From positions 17,362,865-17,426,864 of the forward strand of contig OX438750.1 in assembly GCA_949316235.1 (NCBI GenBank): a stretch of 64,000 nucleotides of DNA, written 5' to 3'. The notes under the pieces are model-generated. The model did no database searches. It worked only from the letters and a program-made list of their open reading frames with translations, and was not told where the DNA came from. Origin of the DNA: Oegoconia quadripuncta (Eukaryota > Arthropoda > Insecta > Lepidoptera > Autostichidae). The translations under genes and the position numbers were made by a program. This document shows, piece after piece, positions 22,146 through 33,643 of the stretch (the first letter of the stretch is position 1; every line of letters begins with the position of its first letter).

Positions 22146-22528
22146 TGTTTATCATATATTTATATGTTATCAACCAAGGATGCTTCTATCAATTTGTATC
22201 TGATTCAAATCTGACTGAGAACCTTTATGCATTTGTATTTTAGCCCGACTAAACAAGTTCCAATTTTAGAAATCCGCCGACCCATTTCGAAGACAGTCGT
22301 TAAACAGTCGGTGGCCGGTTTCCTCCAAAAATAACTTAATTAAATTTATACTGGCGCACAAATCAAGACGCTAAAATCTTTAATCCTAAAATGAAATTTG
22401 GAATGCTTTTACAACGAATAGACAGCCAAAGCGCCATTCAGACTAAGGCAAAGTAAACATTTAAGGCATAACATGAAATATCATAATAGCCTTAAGTCAT
22501 CTGTCTGCACAATTGGGTTCTATATTGA
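22146..22528. other. no recognised feature
   Basis: Unique AT-rich DNA. Confidence 0.45.
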
Positions 22529-22863
22529 TTTTTTTTTATGCACAACGGGTTAGCACTTGACCTCAATCATACCTAATGTTAAGTGAAGATGAGGCCGGAG
22601 GTGGAAGCGTACTGACCCGGAAACCCAAATATTTGGGGTATGGGAACTGGTTATCTTATCTCTGACAACTGAAACACAACAATGCCATTAACATTGCTAT
22701 TTGGCGCAGATTTAGATAAGATGGTGGTAGCTAGCCAGGCGGACATTTAAAATGACCTACCACCAACCAAACCGAGTACTAAACATGTACCCCGCTGGGG
22801 ATCGAACCCGCGACCTCCGATTCGTAAAGACTATGTTGTTTACATTGAGCCACTGAGGCGGTT
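22529..22863 (-). mobile_element. SINE-A, full length
   Basis: Starts with the T-run of the tail (TTTTTTATGCACAACGGG) and ends with the head (CATTGAGCCACTGAGGCGG). The reverse B box GGGGATCGAACCCGCGACC is intact. About 335 bp. Confidence 0.92.
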
Positions 22864-23263
22864 AACTACTCGGGTCCTTAACTACTTAATTACTTGGGTC
22901 AATAAAAAATAGTCAAAAAAAAATAACCCAAAAGATAAACTTATCACTTGAAAATGTTACGCTTACTCACTCAGAGTAATGTAATAGCATGTCAGGCGCG
23001 ATAAACGTTATGTCGCGTGAGAAAATATTTGTCCTGCTCATTCACTTGCACGAATGATACAACTATCCCGCTCTCACTTCTACGTCGCGCCCGACAAACG
23101 ATGTCATGGTACGGGGGGGACTAGCAACTTATGTCAGGTAACATAGATAGCGACTGGGCAAAGTTTCTCGTGTCTTTTTCGTAGCATAACTTGACATATT
23201 AAGAAAATTTGCGTCACATGATCGTTTCCAAGTCACACAGTTCTCAACAACGGTGATATACTA
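22864..23263. other. spacer before mariner
   Basis: Starts with a short direct repeat (ACTACTCGGGTCCTTAACTAC). The rest is unique; nothing recognised. Confidence 0.4.
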
Positions 23264-24579
23264 CTCTGTGTAAAAAGTATCGGGAATATGTCAATAAAAA
23301 GACCCGCGTAAAAGAGGTCGTTCTAATTTTTTTACTGCATGTTGGTAGCACTGTACTGATTTAGCGCGCAAAATTTGAGCGGGATCTGTCATTTAATTTG
23401 TTTTAAACTACACTTTTTGTTGGTCATAGTTTTGAGTCCTCGGCGATTTTTACAATGGAAAATATTGTTGAACAAAGAGTGTGCCTTAAATTTTGTGTTT
23501 CAAATGATATTTCATGTGGTGAATCACTAAAAATGTTGCGAAATACCTACGGCGAATCGTGTATATCGAAAACAAGGGCTTATGAATGGTATAAGGCTTT
23601 TAAAGAAGGCCGAGAAGTAGTAGTAGACTTGCCTCGTTCTGGTAGACCTTCAACCGCTACGACCAAAGAAAACATCGACAGAATCAAGAAGCTAGTGCTC
23701 GAAAATCGACGTATGAGTCTGAGAGAGTTGGCTAGTGAGGTGAACATATCTTTTAAGTCCGTCCACAACATTCTCATTGACATTTTAGGCATGAAACGCG
23801 TCGCCGCTCGACTAGTTCCAAAAGAGCTCAATTTTGTTCAAAAAGCGCAGCGAAAGCATGTCGCTGAAGACATGGTTTCCCGAGCTTCTACGGATCCGAC
23901 CTTTATGAAACGTATAATAACTGGCGACGAGACATGGGTTTATGAGTACGACATGCAAACAAGCCAACAGTCTTCAGAATGGCGTCTCGAAAACGAGCCG
24001 AAACCCAAAAAACCGCGGCAAAGTCGCTCCAAAATCAAGGTGATGCTGACAGTTTTTTTTGACTACCGTGGTGTGGTTCACTCCGAATTCCTTCCAGAGG
24101 GAGAAACAGTGAATAAAGAATATTATTTAAGCGTCATGAAGCGTTTGCGTGAGAGTATCCGCCGAAAACGTCCAGATTTGTGGCAACACAACTCATGGAT
24201 GCTGCACCATGATAATGCACCATCACACACAGCCATTATAGTGAAAGAGTTTTTAGCGAAAAATTCAACAAAAGTTCTCGACCAAGCACCGTATTCACCT
24301 GATATGGCTCCGTCTGACTTTTTTTTATTTCCCAAGTTAAAATTACCACTTCGAGGAAAACGTTTTGAGTCGATAGAAGCCATAAAAGAAAATTCGCTGA
24401 ATGAGCTAAAGGCCATACCGCAAATAGCCTATGAAAAATGTATGGAAGACTGGGTGAAGCGGTGGAGATGTTGTATTGCAAGCGATGGGGCCTACTTTGA
24501 AGGCGATAAAATAAATTTAGATGAATAATTTGTATTTTTTGTTTTATTGACAAATTCCCGATACTTAGTACACTGAATG
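23264..24579 (+). mobile_element. mariner element, apparently intact
   Basis: About 1.3 kb. Inverted ends: left AAGTATCGGGAATATGTCAA (23275 on) against the reverse complement of TTGACAAATTCCCGATACTT (24547-24566), with pairing over about 30 bases. TA dinucleotides lie near both outer ends (23262-23263 and 24580-24581), but the exact end is uncertain by a few bases because the outermost bases do not match well. A single uninterrupted transposase gene fills the middle. Structure and gene integrity suggest a recent insertion. Confidence 0.85.
23455..24528 (+). CDS. mariner transposase, DD34D, intact
   Basis: 357 residues in one frame, the usual size for mariner (about 345-360). The N-terminal half has the two helix-turn-helix motifs that bind the TIR: roughly residues 5-60 (CVSNDISCGESLKMLRNTYG) and 70-118 (MSLRELASEVNISFKSVHNIL), with the linker LPRSGRPST. 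The catalytic domain has D158 (ITGDETWVYEYD), D253 (LHHDNAPSHT) and D288 (YSPDMAPSDFFLFPKLK), spaced 94 and 34, matching the mariner pattern. The protein cuts the element out and inserts it at TA. The start ATG follows TTTTTACA and fits the family N terminus; no stop or frameshift is visible. Whether it is active cannot be told from sequence. It is the only full-length transposase in the window. Confidence 0.93.
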   Translation: MENIVEQRVCLKFCVSNDISCGESLKMLRNTYGESCISKTRAYEWYKAFKEGREVVVDLPRSGRPSTATTKENIDRIKKLVLENRRMSLRELASEVNISFKSVHNILIDILGMKRVAARLVPKELNFVQKAQRKHVAEDMVSRASTDPTFMKRIITGDETWVYEYDMQTSQQSSEWRLENEPKPKKPRQSRSKIKVMLTVFFDYRGVVHSEFLPEGETVNKEYYLSVMKRLRESIRRKRPDLWQHNSWMLHHDNAPSHTAIIVKEFLAKNSTKVLDQAPYSPDMAPSDFFLFPKLKLPLRGKRFESIEAIKENSLNELKAIPQIAYEKCMEDWVKRWRCCIASDGAYFEGDKINLDE

Positions 24580-25965
24580 TACTTGCGTAATTATTTAATG
24601 AGAGTCGAATTGATAAGCTCCCCGTATTTGGAAGTCGATTAAAATGTAAATGAAATACTAGAAATATTTGTTTTAAATCTATAATGTTAAGTATTTTATT
24701 GAAACAAACAAAAGTTTCTTCCTTCAAAGTGAATTTATTTTTCTACTTATAAATTAATGTGTATTTAATTTGTTATTCTTACGAAAAATTTATATTAGTA
24801 GTTCTATCTCAGTAGATTTTATTGTAGAGATACTATAACTTATTTGAAGTACTCTTCAGAGTCAAGTGCAAATAAAATGGTCATCATGTGTTCCATCCTT
24901 TGTAGAGGTAAAGTGGAGCCATAAATATAATGAAATGACATAAGATGTGCCCTACCAAACTACCAAAGGAGCACTACAGATCATACAAAACTTACCCGTT
25001 CTACCACCAGGGGCACACTTTGGGTGTTCAGAGGAGCAGTCGTCGTTTTAAACCATCAGCCCCACCGACACACAATTCTGACCACGTGACTTAAAAGTGT
25101 ATTAAAATAATTTCTTTGTGTTGACATTTCGAAGGGGGTTAACGGGCGACGGCGGGTGCAATTGCTGTGACAGACTTACGGACAACCAGACAGAATAAGA
25201 CGAGTGCTCGGCAAGTTGTCGGTGCGTCTGCTGATTAATTATGATCCTTGTCGTTTTAATAGAGACGGGAGTCACGGGATATAGCTATTGTATTACTTAA
25301 TACATAATACCATGCGATAGAGGAAAATATAATTCATGAACTTGTGACCTACTATGAAGTAAAGTACACCTGTATCAGAAGGACACGCTTCTCCATATCC
25401 TAAAACCTCCACTTAATTAAGATTTGTTAAGGTTTATTTTAATTAGTACAAGAAAGGTAATATAAAAAGGTATTCAGTAACATCTAGATGGAGGTTGACA
25501 TTACTCTATTCAATCTTATTCGTATTGTAAGGAAATTCCTTTTTAGTAGCGAACCTAAAAGGAAAAGTGTCACAGGCAAAAGCAATCCCTTCTCAATATC
25601 CTTCAGAAAGTTTTTCGCAACAAACCTTGAATGCCAAAGAGCTTTGATGGATGACGAAGAGTTATCAAACTTACTGCGGTTTTCCTATCTGGGGTCGCCC
25701 TTAGATAACGCGATGCTAATAAGGGGGTTTAGTGCCACTTATGTAATATACGTTTAAAGAGTAGATATGATATTCTAACCTTCTCTTAACAGTACATTCT
25801 TGAAAATTTAATATAAGCCAAAAAAATATTGCATCATTTAAGAAAAATTGTGATAAACATGATGTCATTACAAGAAATAAAGATAAACTCACATAAGTCG
25901 CCCCCGCAAAGTCAGTAATTCATTCAAAAATTCATAATATACGCTTTTTCAATAAGGTTCCTGTT
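24580..25965. other. unique DNA
   Basis: 25060-25290 is relatively complex (GGGTTAACGGGCGACGGCGG, CTGATTAATTATGATCC) and not repeated here, so it could be regulatory. The 89-codon frame at 25488-25757 has no recognised domain. No exon supported. Confidence 0.4.
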
Positions 25966-25969
25966 GATA

Positions 25970-26160
25970 TATAAAATCTTCCTTTCATAAAAATTTGTAA
26001 TACAAAAACCTGTTTTAAAAAAGCAAACCCCCGAGTTTCTTGCTTGTTCTTCTCAGGGAAAAACTGCCTTTTGACAAGCGGTAGCTTAAAAAATATTAAT
26101 TATATTATTTTAAGTGTACCCTGTGTACCTACAAAATAAAGCATTTTTGACTTTCATTTA
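25970..26160 (+). mobile_element. LINE 3' UTR remnant
   Basis: GAGTTTCTTGCTTGTTCTTC, AAACTGCCTTTTGACAAGCGG, AGTGTACCCTGTGTACC and ATAAAGCATTTTTGAC follow the order of a very common lepidopteran LINE tail. A second short piece is at 41265-41325. No coding part remains. Confidence 0.6.
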
Positions 26161-26635
26161 GGCATGTCATTTTGACACATCGTTATTTTCGAACGTAAGA
26201 AAAAAAAAAATAAGTAATTATTACTAGTACTATATTGTCTTATTATTTTGCATTGCGTGTTCGAAAATTCCTATTTCGAACATCCCGCTTGACTCAGCAA
26301 GTGACGCATTTAGGACACTGTTAGCAAAGTAATATTAGAACACTGTTAAATTTCCGTTTATTATCATAATTTACAAAACATTACCCAGTCAATGCTGCAT
26401 GTAGTTGAAATATATTCAGTGTCTGACGAGCAATGGAAACAGTTATTAAGTTAGCTTACAGTGTTGTACTTTGCAGGAGAGATTGAGGGCGAACCACAGG
26501 GAGACATATTTTTAGATTTCGTATCTCATGTTAGTCATAAATACGTATATGTCCCGGGACATTTCGTTGTCCTATTTTCATTTATTCAGCAAAGTGAAGC
26601 GTACAATATATCAATACGGCGTACATTATTCATTT
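26161..26635. other. no recognised feature
   Basis: Unique AT-rich DNA. Confidence 0.4.
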
Positions 26636-26740
26636 CATTTCACCAACTCCCGACCGAAAACGAAGGGTGTTTATATTCATTTAATTTCACCAACTCTTGA
26701 CCGAAAACGAAGGGTGTTATGTGTTTGGCGGCGTTGTGTT
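26636..26740 (+). repeat. short tandem duplication, Rep-4 motif
   Basis: CCGAAAACGAAGGGTGTT occurs twice, about 60 bases apart, each after a TTTCACCAACTC phrase. The second is followed by ATGTGTTTGGCGGCGTTGTG, the motif also seen at 6915-6968 and, in reverse, at 58430-58500. Confidence 0.7.
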
Positions 26741-26784
26741 TTTTCTATTACCTACTCCTGTGTTTGCCATATCTAAATCAGAGC

Positions 26785-26990
26785 GCGAGTCCTACATCGC
26801 ACTAATAAAGTTTTCTCTTGAGAAAACTTTGACTTGACTTGTCATTGGACATAACGTATGGACGAAAAGAGGGAGATCTTCCACCGGGCTGTTGGTATTG
26901 TCCTGGGACCGCGGTCCAACAGTTATTAGTGGCGTCTTACCTATGTGCAAGTTCTTGAGAAAACTTCGTTAGCGCGATGTAGGATTCGAC
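26785..26990. repeat. imperfect inverted repeat
   Basis: CCTACATCGCACTAATAAAG with the following bases (from 26791) pairs with 26953-26983 with three mismatches and a short gap. Inside the left arm AAAGTTTTCTC/GAGAAAACTTT is a perfect 11-bp palindrome. Possible MITE remnant. Confidence 0.6.
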
Positions 26991-27493
26991 CTCTGATTGG
27001 TCGACTTAGTTTAGTATGATACCCCGCACCTACCATACGATCATTATCAGGAACGTATGTACAACGTATTTTAATTTCATCACCCTTTGTATCAATCCCC
27101 ACGCATAATTATAAATTAATATCAAGATTATAATCTCCACTAATTATATAGGTACTTTTTGTGGGTAATAAAATTTAATCAACTAAAAAGGATATTAATG
27201 CCTAAATACCTGTACAATCCTTGAGATGGGATAACGAGATTTGAAAATTTAATTTCCTACCTGCTTGAATCGTTTAGAATTTACTGTTATTCAATAATAA
27301 GATGAGAGGAGAGATGTAAGCAAATAAAAAAGAAATGTGTTTACTATACTAAATTTAGTAGTTTGAAACAGGAAGTTAAAACGGGAATTAAATAACCCAA
27401 AATTTTCGTCACATATTATCTACATATGGGAAGATTTCTACTAGATTCTGAACATTTGAAGATATAATGAAGCATTGGTAGATATCTAACATA
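26991..27493. other. no recognised feature
   Basis: Unique AT-rich DNA. Confidence 0.4.
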
Positions 27494-27830
27494 CATAACA
27501 TCACGACCGTTATCCCAAATGGGGTGGTCAGAAATATCTCACTTTTTTTTTAAGAGGGCGGCAAACGAGCATGCGGGTTACCTGATAGAAAGCATCACCG
27601 CCGCCCATGGACACTCGCAACACCAAAAGGGTCACAGATGCGTTGCCGGCCTTTGAGGAAGGTGTAGGTTCGTTTCTTGAAGGTTATACAAGCATTTGGG
27701 TGTTCCAAACAAACTTGAAACTGCATCCACAATGCACCTATCAAAATTATATAGAAATGCGCATGTGATGTGAACTCATTTAAATGTGCAAGTTGGTAGA
27801 TGTCTTTGGTGTAAAGCCCCTTAATCGCCT
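27494..27830 (+). repeat. Rep-2 copy split by a LINE tail
   Basis: ATCACGACCGTTATCCC and GGGGTGGTCAGAAATATC stand before the LINE piece. GCATTTGGGTGTTCCAAAC, TTGAAACTGCATCCAC and AGAAATGCGCATGTG follow it. The order agrees with the 18715 copy once the insert is ignored. Confidence 0.7.
27541..27690 (-). mobile_element. Jockey-like LINE 3' tail nested in Rep-2
   Basis: After a T-run: AAGAGGGCGGCAAACGAGC, CACCGCCGCCCATGGACAC, ACAGATGCGTTGCCGGCC. These are the reverse of the 3' end seen at 59195-59310. Only about 150 bp remain, including the last codons before the UTR. Confidence 0.8.
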
Positions 27831-27867
27831 AACTACACCCCCGGGAACAATAATATTATTAATAAAT

Positions 27868-28031
27868 AATAAATGTTCCAGACACTTACACCAATCATCT
27901 AGCACTAAGCAAAGCTTGTACTATTGATTGCATACTAGATATTGGACATAAATATTTATATAAATAGATATGTTCATATTCATAAAATAAACACTTACCC
28001 CTAGCGGGATACGAACCCGCAACCGACGGAC
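27868..28031 (-). mobile_element. SINE-B, head truncated
   Basis: CAGACACTTACACCAATC, CTAAGCAAAGCTTGTAC, then CCCTAGCGGGATACGAACCC. The tRNA-like head beyond the B box is missing. Confidence 0.8.
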
Positions 28032-28748
28032 GAGACGTGTTTTTTCAATTCTATAAATTAAATTAAAAAAATAACATACAATAAATGCAATTTTGCAAAA
28101 CATGCATTTAAAAAAACAAACGTTTCCAGTTTGAATTAGACCTAGAAAATATTCGCCAATAGTACAGAGGGTATGACGAAAATAGTAATGTGAATGAAGT
28201 AACAAAAAATCCAAAGCGTGAGACAGGAAAATGAAATCGATTCTAAATGGCCTAAATAGAAATCGAGGATATAGACGAAAAACGAACTTGATTTATTATA
28301 CTTCGTCAATTTAAAAATCGTAATTTGATTCACCGAAATGAATTCCGTTTCGTGACAAGAGGGTGTAACTGTGACCCACATTTTGGCAATCGTGTACTTT
28401 CAATGGTTACATTTGGGTTTCTCCTGATTTCAATACGCTTATCGATACAATAGGTACCTACTGAAAGCGGAATGAATGGGTAATACTTAACTTAATATCG
28501 GTTTGTCGTACAGAAAACGCACCCATCTGACCTTTCCGATACTTTCGCTGTAGGAGCAAAAGTTATGGTTGTAGGTTGCTCTGCTTACATTTTCATATTT
28601 TAACTTTTATCGTACAAACATTTTACAGTAAAGCCGTCTGTTGTGGGGTTTCCGTTCCTTTTCGAATAACTAGTTGTAATCCATCTGAGCCAGTGTTGTC
28701 GTACAAAATGACTAAGTTCATTTAACCGTCCTTAAATTTAATTTAAGT
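28032..28748. other. no recognised feature
   Basis: Unique AT-rich DNA; short reverse frames show no domain. Confidence 0.4.
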
Positions 28749-28961
28749 TTTAATGTCCGCCTGGCTAGCTACCACCATCTTATCTAAATCTGCCGCCAAG
28801 CAGCAATGTTAATGGCATTGTTGTGTTCCGGTTGTCAAAGATAAGCTAGCCAGCCCCCCAAATATGTTGAGGTTTCCGGGTCAGTACGCTTCCACCTTCG
28901 ACCTCATCATCACTTAACATCAGGTGTGCAAGTACAAACTCGTTGCGCATTAAAAAAAAAT
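28749..28961 (+). mobile_element. SINE-A, 5'-truncated
   Basis: Begins AATGTCCGCCTGGCTAGC and ends CGTTGCGCATTAAAAAAAAA. Lacks the tRNA head. Confidence 0.85.
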
Positions 28962-29006
28962 CAAATTAGTCAAACCGCGTTATTGTTATTATTATTTCCA
29001 GTATTT

Positions 29007-29211
29007 TTTTTTTATTCTTTTTGCGGATTAGTACTTTAACTCAATCATACGTGATGTGCGTTCGACCCGGAAACCTCATGCTATTTGAGATGATCTTATC
29101 TCTGATAACCGGAACACAATAAAGATGGTGATTGCTATTGTGATGAAAGATGGTGGTAGCTAGCTAGGTGGATATCTAAAATGCCCTACCACCAACCAAA
29201 CCAAGTAATGA
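29007..29211 (-). mobile_element. SINE-A, degraded, 5'-truncated
   Basis: Reverse copy facing the previous one tail to tail across about 45 bp. Keeps ACTCAATCATACGTGATG, AGATGGTGGTAGCTAGC and CCCTACCACCAACCAAACC. More diverged than its neighbour, hence older. Confidence 0.75.
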
Positions 29212-29244
29212 AAACCAAGTAAAAAATGCATGCACCCTACCTGT

Positions 29245-29400
29245 TTTTCTACCTACAAATGTCCCGTAGCTGTGGGTTGTCTGGAAGAGATCGCTTTTAG
29301 TGATAAGACCGCCTAATTGTGTTCTATTGTTATCATCAAAATTATTGTAAATTATTTTGCGCAATAAAGAGTATTTGTATTGTATTGTATTGTATTGTAA
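29245..29400 (+). mobile_element. LINE 3' UTR with ATTGT tail
   Basis: GGGTTGTCTGGAAGAGATCGC, GTGATAAGACCGCCTAATTG, GCAATAAAGAGTATTTG and then (TATTG)n. This is a common lepidopteran LINE tail with a pentanucleotide end. The run at 41593-41823 is the same unit in reverse. Confidence 0.65.
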
Positions 29401-30629
29401 AAAACGCTTGGAATCGAATCCGCGACCTCCGAACCGTGAACCGTAAAATTCTGCAAATCTCCAGTTTTAATTTGCTTCTCTGCATGTATTATGACTATTG
29501 ATGCTGACGATCTTAAAGATACTGTACTCATTCGACAATATCGACTATAATGTATGACCGTAGCGGCTGAGAACGAAAGTTTCTCAACTCTCTAATCTTT
29601 TCGACATTTGAAATAAATGGAGAAAGAAAGTTTGTAATTATTACAGCGGCTCAAAGCTTACGTATTGGATAATAATAAGTAATAACTAATATCATTAGAA
29701 TAATATATTACCTATCGTATAATTTACATCAGATTCCCTTTCACAATTGCCTACTGAGTTTCTAAGCTTATACTCAAATCTTCTATAATCTTAATTTATG
29801 AACAGGGGAGACATCTGAATAAGCAACTGGAATTAGGTATGGCGAAGGACAGAGAAAGCAAAGTAAATATAAAACTAGCGTTAAAGATAGTTAAGCAAAA
29901 GCGACCTTATGGAAAGTAGTAATAAAGATCAAGTTTAACAGGAAAATTAAAACGTGGACGCATTAAGGTTGGCCAGGCTATTAATCAATGTTCGTATAAG
30001 AAACCGCGGTTGGTACAGTACCCCAAAGGAGTCCTAGTTTGCCTTCAACACGTTAAAAGTGATAGTTAAATTTTCTAATTCCTATGTAGTTACTTTTTCC
30101 GGTTAGGAATAGGACCAGCCTATTATTATTTTTAAAGAATGTAATGTCACTGTAAAGCGGAGTGATGATACGAACACCAGGACTTTTGTACATTTGTTTA
30201 GTGAATTCACGATTAAACAAATGTTCTTTGGTTGAATAAGATAAAAGTGCTCAATGTAAGACAAAAAAAAATGTAAGCATCTTTAGGTAAAATTAAAATA
30301 GTAGGTTTATTTAAACGCCGAAGTAGGATAAGGATATATTTACGGGGTGGAAAAGATAAGTAGTGAACTCAGGCGATTATTTAATATTATATCTATTGTA
30401 AAGATAACTGCATACTGAAATCGTTACTATGGCGAACAGAATGACAGAATATAACTTACGAAAAAATTATCGTGATAAATATCCATTTAAACCTGGATCC
30501 GCCTTAGCCCTTTTAGTATTCAATGATACTTTCATACACCTACATCACAAACTTGATCTATACAATGGGACAAAAAGTTCCCACTGGAAAGACTAATCTA
30601 ACCATCGATCTGACCAACGGGAAAAACCG
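29401..30629. other. unique DNA
   Basis: Nothing recognised. Confidence 0.4.
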
Positions 30630-30840
30630 TGGCTAGCTACCACCATCTTATCTAAATCTGCCAAGCATCAATGTTAATAGCATTGTTGTGTTCCGGTTGT
30701 CAGAGATAAGATAGCCAGTCCCGCAAATGTGTTGGGGTTTCCTGGTCAGTACGTGGAAGCGTACCTACTACGACCTCATCTTCACTTAACATCAAGTGTG
30801 ATTGAGGTCAAGTACTAACCCGTGTATATAAAAAAAAAAC
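30630..30840 (+). mobile_element. SINE-A, 5'-truncated
   Basis: Begins GTGGCTAGCTACCACCATC and ends CCGTGTATATAAAAAAAAA. Has a small internal duplication (GTACGTGGAAGCGTACC) near 30748. Confidence 0.8.
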
Positions 30841-30980
30841 ACTTTTATTGCTTCCATACTACAGGTTTAAATTTAGTTCTTTTTTAAGATTTGAATTTGT
30901 TTATAAACGACTGCTTGTTTCATAATGAACAAAATGACTAAAAAATACTTTTACTATGGCAGGTTTATCGACTGCATATA

Positions 30981-32589
30981 AACTCTTTTGCAAAAAAAAC
31001 GGGCACTTTAGATTTTTTTCTCTACTTCAATGAATATTACAAGGGTTGATTAATGACGATGTATTGGCATGTTCTTTGAAGCACCCTGGCATGATTCTTT
31101 GCGTTCCAAATTTAAATTTTAAATTTAACGAAGGAAAAATAATGATTATTGTGGATTATTGTAAAATTGCTTTACTAATGGTGCAAATGGCTGAAACAAT
31201 TTTTTACTGATTACTAAAATTTTAAAACTTTTTGGATATTTTCTGCAAATTAAACAATTTAATCTTTCTTTTTACATTAAATACCACTTTCTGATATGGG
31301 TGATAAAGCGATAAGGGCCGGTAAAATTATAGCCCTACTTGAAGAAGGTTGTTCGCAAACTTACGTGTCTCAGCGGCTAAATGTGAGTCGTTCAACTATT
31401 CAGAGGACTTGGCAACGGTATCAAGAGACCGGTTCGGTCAAAAGAAGACCCGGTTCGGGAAGAAAACGATGCACTGAACCAAGAGATGACCGCTTTTTGG
31501 TGAGTCAGGCGTTGCGGAATCGTAAGGCGTCAAGTGTGGACCTGAAGAAGAGACTTGAAGAAGTAAGAGGAGTAGAAGTTAGGTTGTGGACGGTCAGGAG
31601 GAGGCTTTTGGCTGCCAATATCAGGAGTTACCGTCTGGCCCGGGGCCCTAAATTACTCCGTGAGCACCGTGTTGTTCGACTTTAGTTTGCTCGAAACTGT
31701 GCTTCATGGACTCTGGAGGATTGGAATGAAGTATTGTTTTCTGATGAAGCTAGAATCTCTTTGTGTGGAGAGGACCGACGCCGGCGAGTGTTGAGAAGAC
31801 CACGGGAACGCTATGCGGAAGTGTGTTTCGAAGAAATCACTCCTTATGACGGAGGCTCCGTTATGTTTTGGGCAGCAATTAATTCGACGGATCGTACGGA
31901 GTTAGTTTTCATAGAAAATGGAACATTAAATGCACACCGGTACATAACTGAAGTCCTAATTCCATATGCACAACCCGCATTGACTGCACTTGAAGAAGAT
32001 TCCATTTTTATGGACGACAATGCTCGCCCGCACCGTTCTGGGGACGTGGAAGCGTACATGCAAGAAGTCGGAATCCGTCGTTTAGATTGACCAGCCCGAA
32101 GTTCTGACCTCAATCCAATTGAGCATATCTGGGATGTTCTAAAGAGACGGGTAAGATCAGTGCAACCTGCTCCACGAAACATCAGGGAGCTAAAACAAGT
32201 CATTGCAGAAGAGTGGGAACGTATTCCTCAAAACGTTATTAAAAACATCGTGGAAAGCATGCCTAGAAGGATTCAAGCTGTGATTTTGGCAAGAGGAGGT
32301 CACACTCGTTATTAGATATTTACATTTGTAACTTTATTTAATTTAAAAAGTAAAAAAATTATTCTTGTCTTTATTGCCGACCACTTCTTATTGTTTGGCC
32401 GTGTACATCGGTTTTAAAGAATTCATCGAAAATTAATAAAAAAAATTGCTAGAATTCACTTCACGCGTATAATTTACACGATTATAAGTATACAGACTAC
32501 GTCAAACAATTAAATTTCATTTAATTAACTGAAATCGACCTAAGAACGTATATTTCCTTGGGTGCCCGTTTTTTTTTTGCAAAAGAGTG
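30981..32589 (+). mobile_element. Tc1-like element, 1.6 kb
   Basis: Inverted ends AACTCTTTTGCAAAAAAAAC...GGGCAC (30981-31006) and GTGCCCGTT...GCAAAAGAGTG (32562-32589), about 26-28 bp, with TA just outside at 30979-30980 and 32590-32591. Size and TIR length are ordinary for Tc1. One transposase frame spans 31296-32315, spoiled by two stops. Confidence 0.9.
31296..32315 (+). pseudogene. Tc1 transposase, DD34E, two nonsense codons
   Basis: 339 codons in a single frame. N-terminal HTH: IALLEEGCSQTYVSQRLNVS, then SRSTIQRTWQRYQETGSVKR and the AT-hook-like RRPGSGRKR. The catalytic domain has VLFSDEARISL (first Asp), FMDDNARPHRS (second Asp) and SSDLNPIEHIWDVLKRRV (Glu), with 34 residues between the last two. 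TAG at 31683-31685 interrupts after HRVVRL. TGA at 32091-32093 follows RRLD where the family normally has Trp, and the usual SPDLNP reads SSDLNP. No frameshift seen. A dead but fairly young copy. Confidence 0.9.
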
Positions 32590-32617
32590 TATTTTATTAA
32601 CATAGGTACATAAATTT

Positions 32618-33125
32618 ATCACGACCTTTATCCCAAATAGGGTGGTCAGAGATATCGAAACTATAAGAGTTTATGTGTTAAAACTTTGCTTAAAAGAACA
32701 TCCCGTGGACCTTATGAAATGAAAATAAATCTTTTTTGGTGTACGAGTAAGTCGAATTTTGGAAATGTTTGGAATAGAAATAGTTTAAATCCGCCGAAAC
32801 TGTAGAAACTGTCAAGAAAGTATTCTGCTAAACTTCTGATTTTTTTTATGCACGATGAATTCCTACTTGACCTCAATCACACTTGATGTTAAGGTGAAGA
32901 TGAGGTCGAAGGTGGAAGCGTACTGACACTTACTGACTGACTATCTTACTTATTAATAGCTAGGTATCACTGTAATTGTTTTTTTGTGTATGCAATAAAG
33001 TGTTATAAATAATAATACTAACTTTATCGGGATAAAAAATCCTGTCTTAATCCAAATCCGTTTATCAATTTCGCCGTGATTGAGCAACAAGGAAACAAAC
33101 ATCCAAACTTTCGCATTTATATAGA
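32618..33125. repeat. cluster of repeat fragments
   Basis: 32618-32665: Rep-2 start (ATCACGACCTTTATCCC, GGGTGGTCAGAGATATC). 32839-32945: reverse SINE-A tail (TTTTTTATGCACGATG, CTTGACCTCAATCACAC). 33020-33125: Rep-1 end (CTTTATCGGGATAAAAAATC, CTTTCGCATTTATATAG). All truncated. Confidence 0.7.
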
Positions 33126-33643
33126 TTACCGTTTCCACCTTGTGTATTTAGAAACCACTCAATCAGATTTAATAAGTTGAAGTTAGTACATAATTCAATG
33201 TAACTTAATGACAAAACTAAGATCCATAAAACCAAGTGGAATATAAAAATGCTATATAATTGTAAGGATCTTTTAAAGAAAAAGTTCATTCGATATTGCT
33301 CCAAATCAGAAGGTCACGATTAATTTTATTACACACCAATAAAATGTAAATAAATTCAGACCGAAATAATCAAAGGCCACCATCGTACGAGGGGAGAAAA
33401 ACTTTATTACCAAAGAAAAAAACCACATTCTAAAGATTTTTAAAACATGTTTATTGTGTTTAAGTCGACGCATAAAAGGGGACTCCTTTCCCAAGGACAT
33501 AATTTTGTATTTTATATCACGACGGCTTTACCCGTCAAGGCGACAAATCACACGGACTCCTATTGTAAGATAAACTGAATTGTGTATCCTTAATGTAGTA
33601 GGAATAAGTACGAAATCTCCAGATTTGTCCTTTAGACGTTAGA
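33126..33643. other. no recognised feature
   Basis: Unique AT-rich DNA. Confidence 0.4.

Noticed and set aside
24123..24727. Reverse frames of 97 and 163 codons over the mariner
   Set aside because: Shadows of the transposase gene with no recognisable motif.
25488..25757. 89-residue frame starting MEVDITLFNLIRIV
   Set aside because: No domain, no splice context and no codon signal distinguishable from chance.
31844..32203. 119-codon reverse frame over the Tc1 gene
   Set aside because: Antisense to the DDE domain; no independent support.
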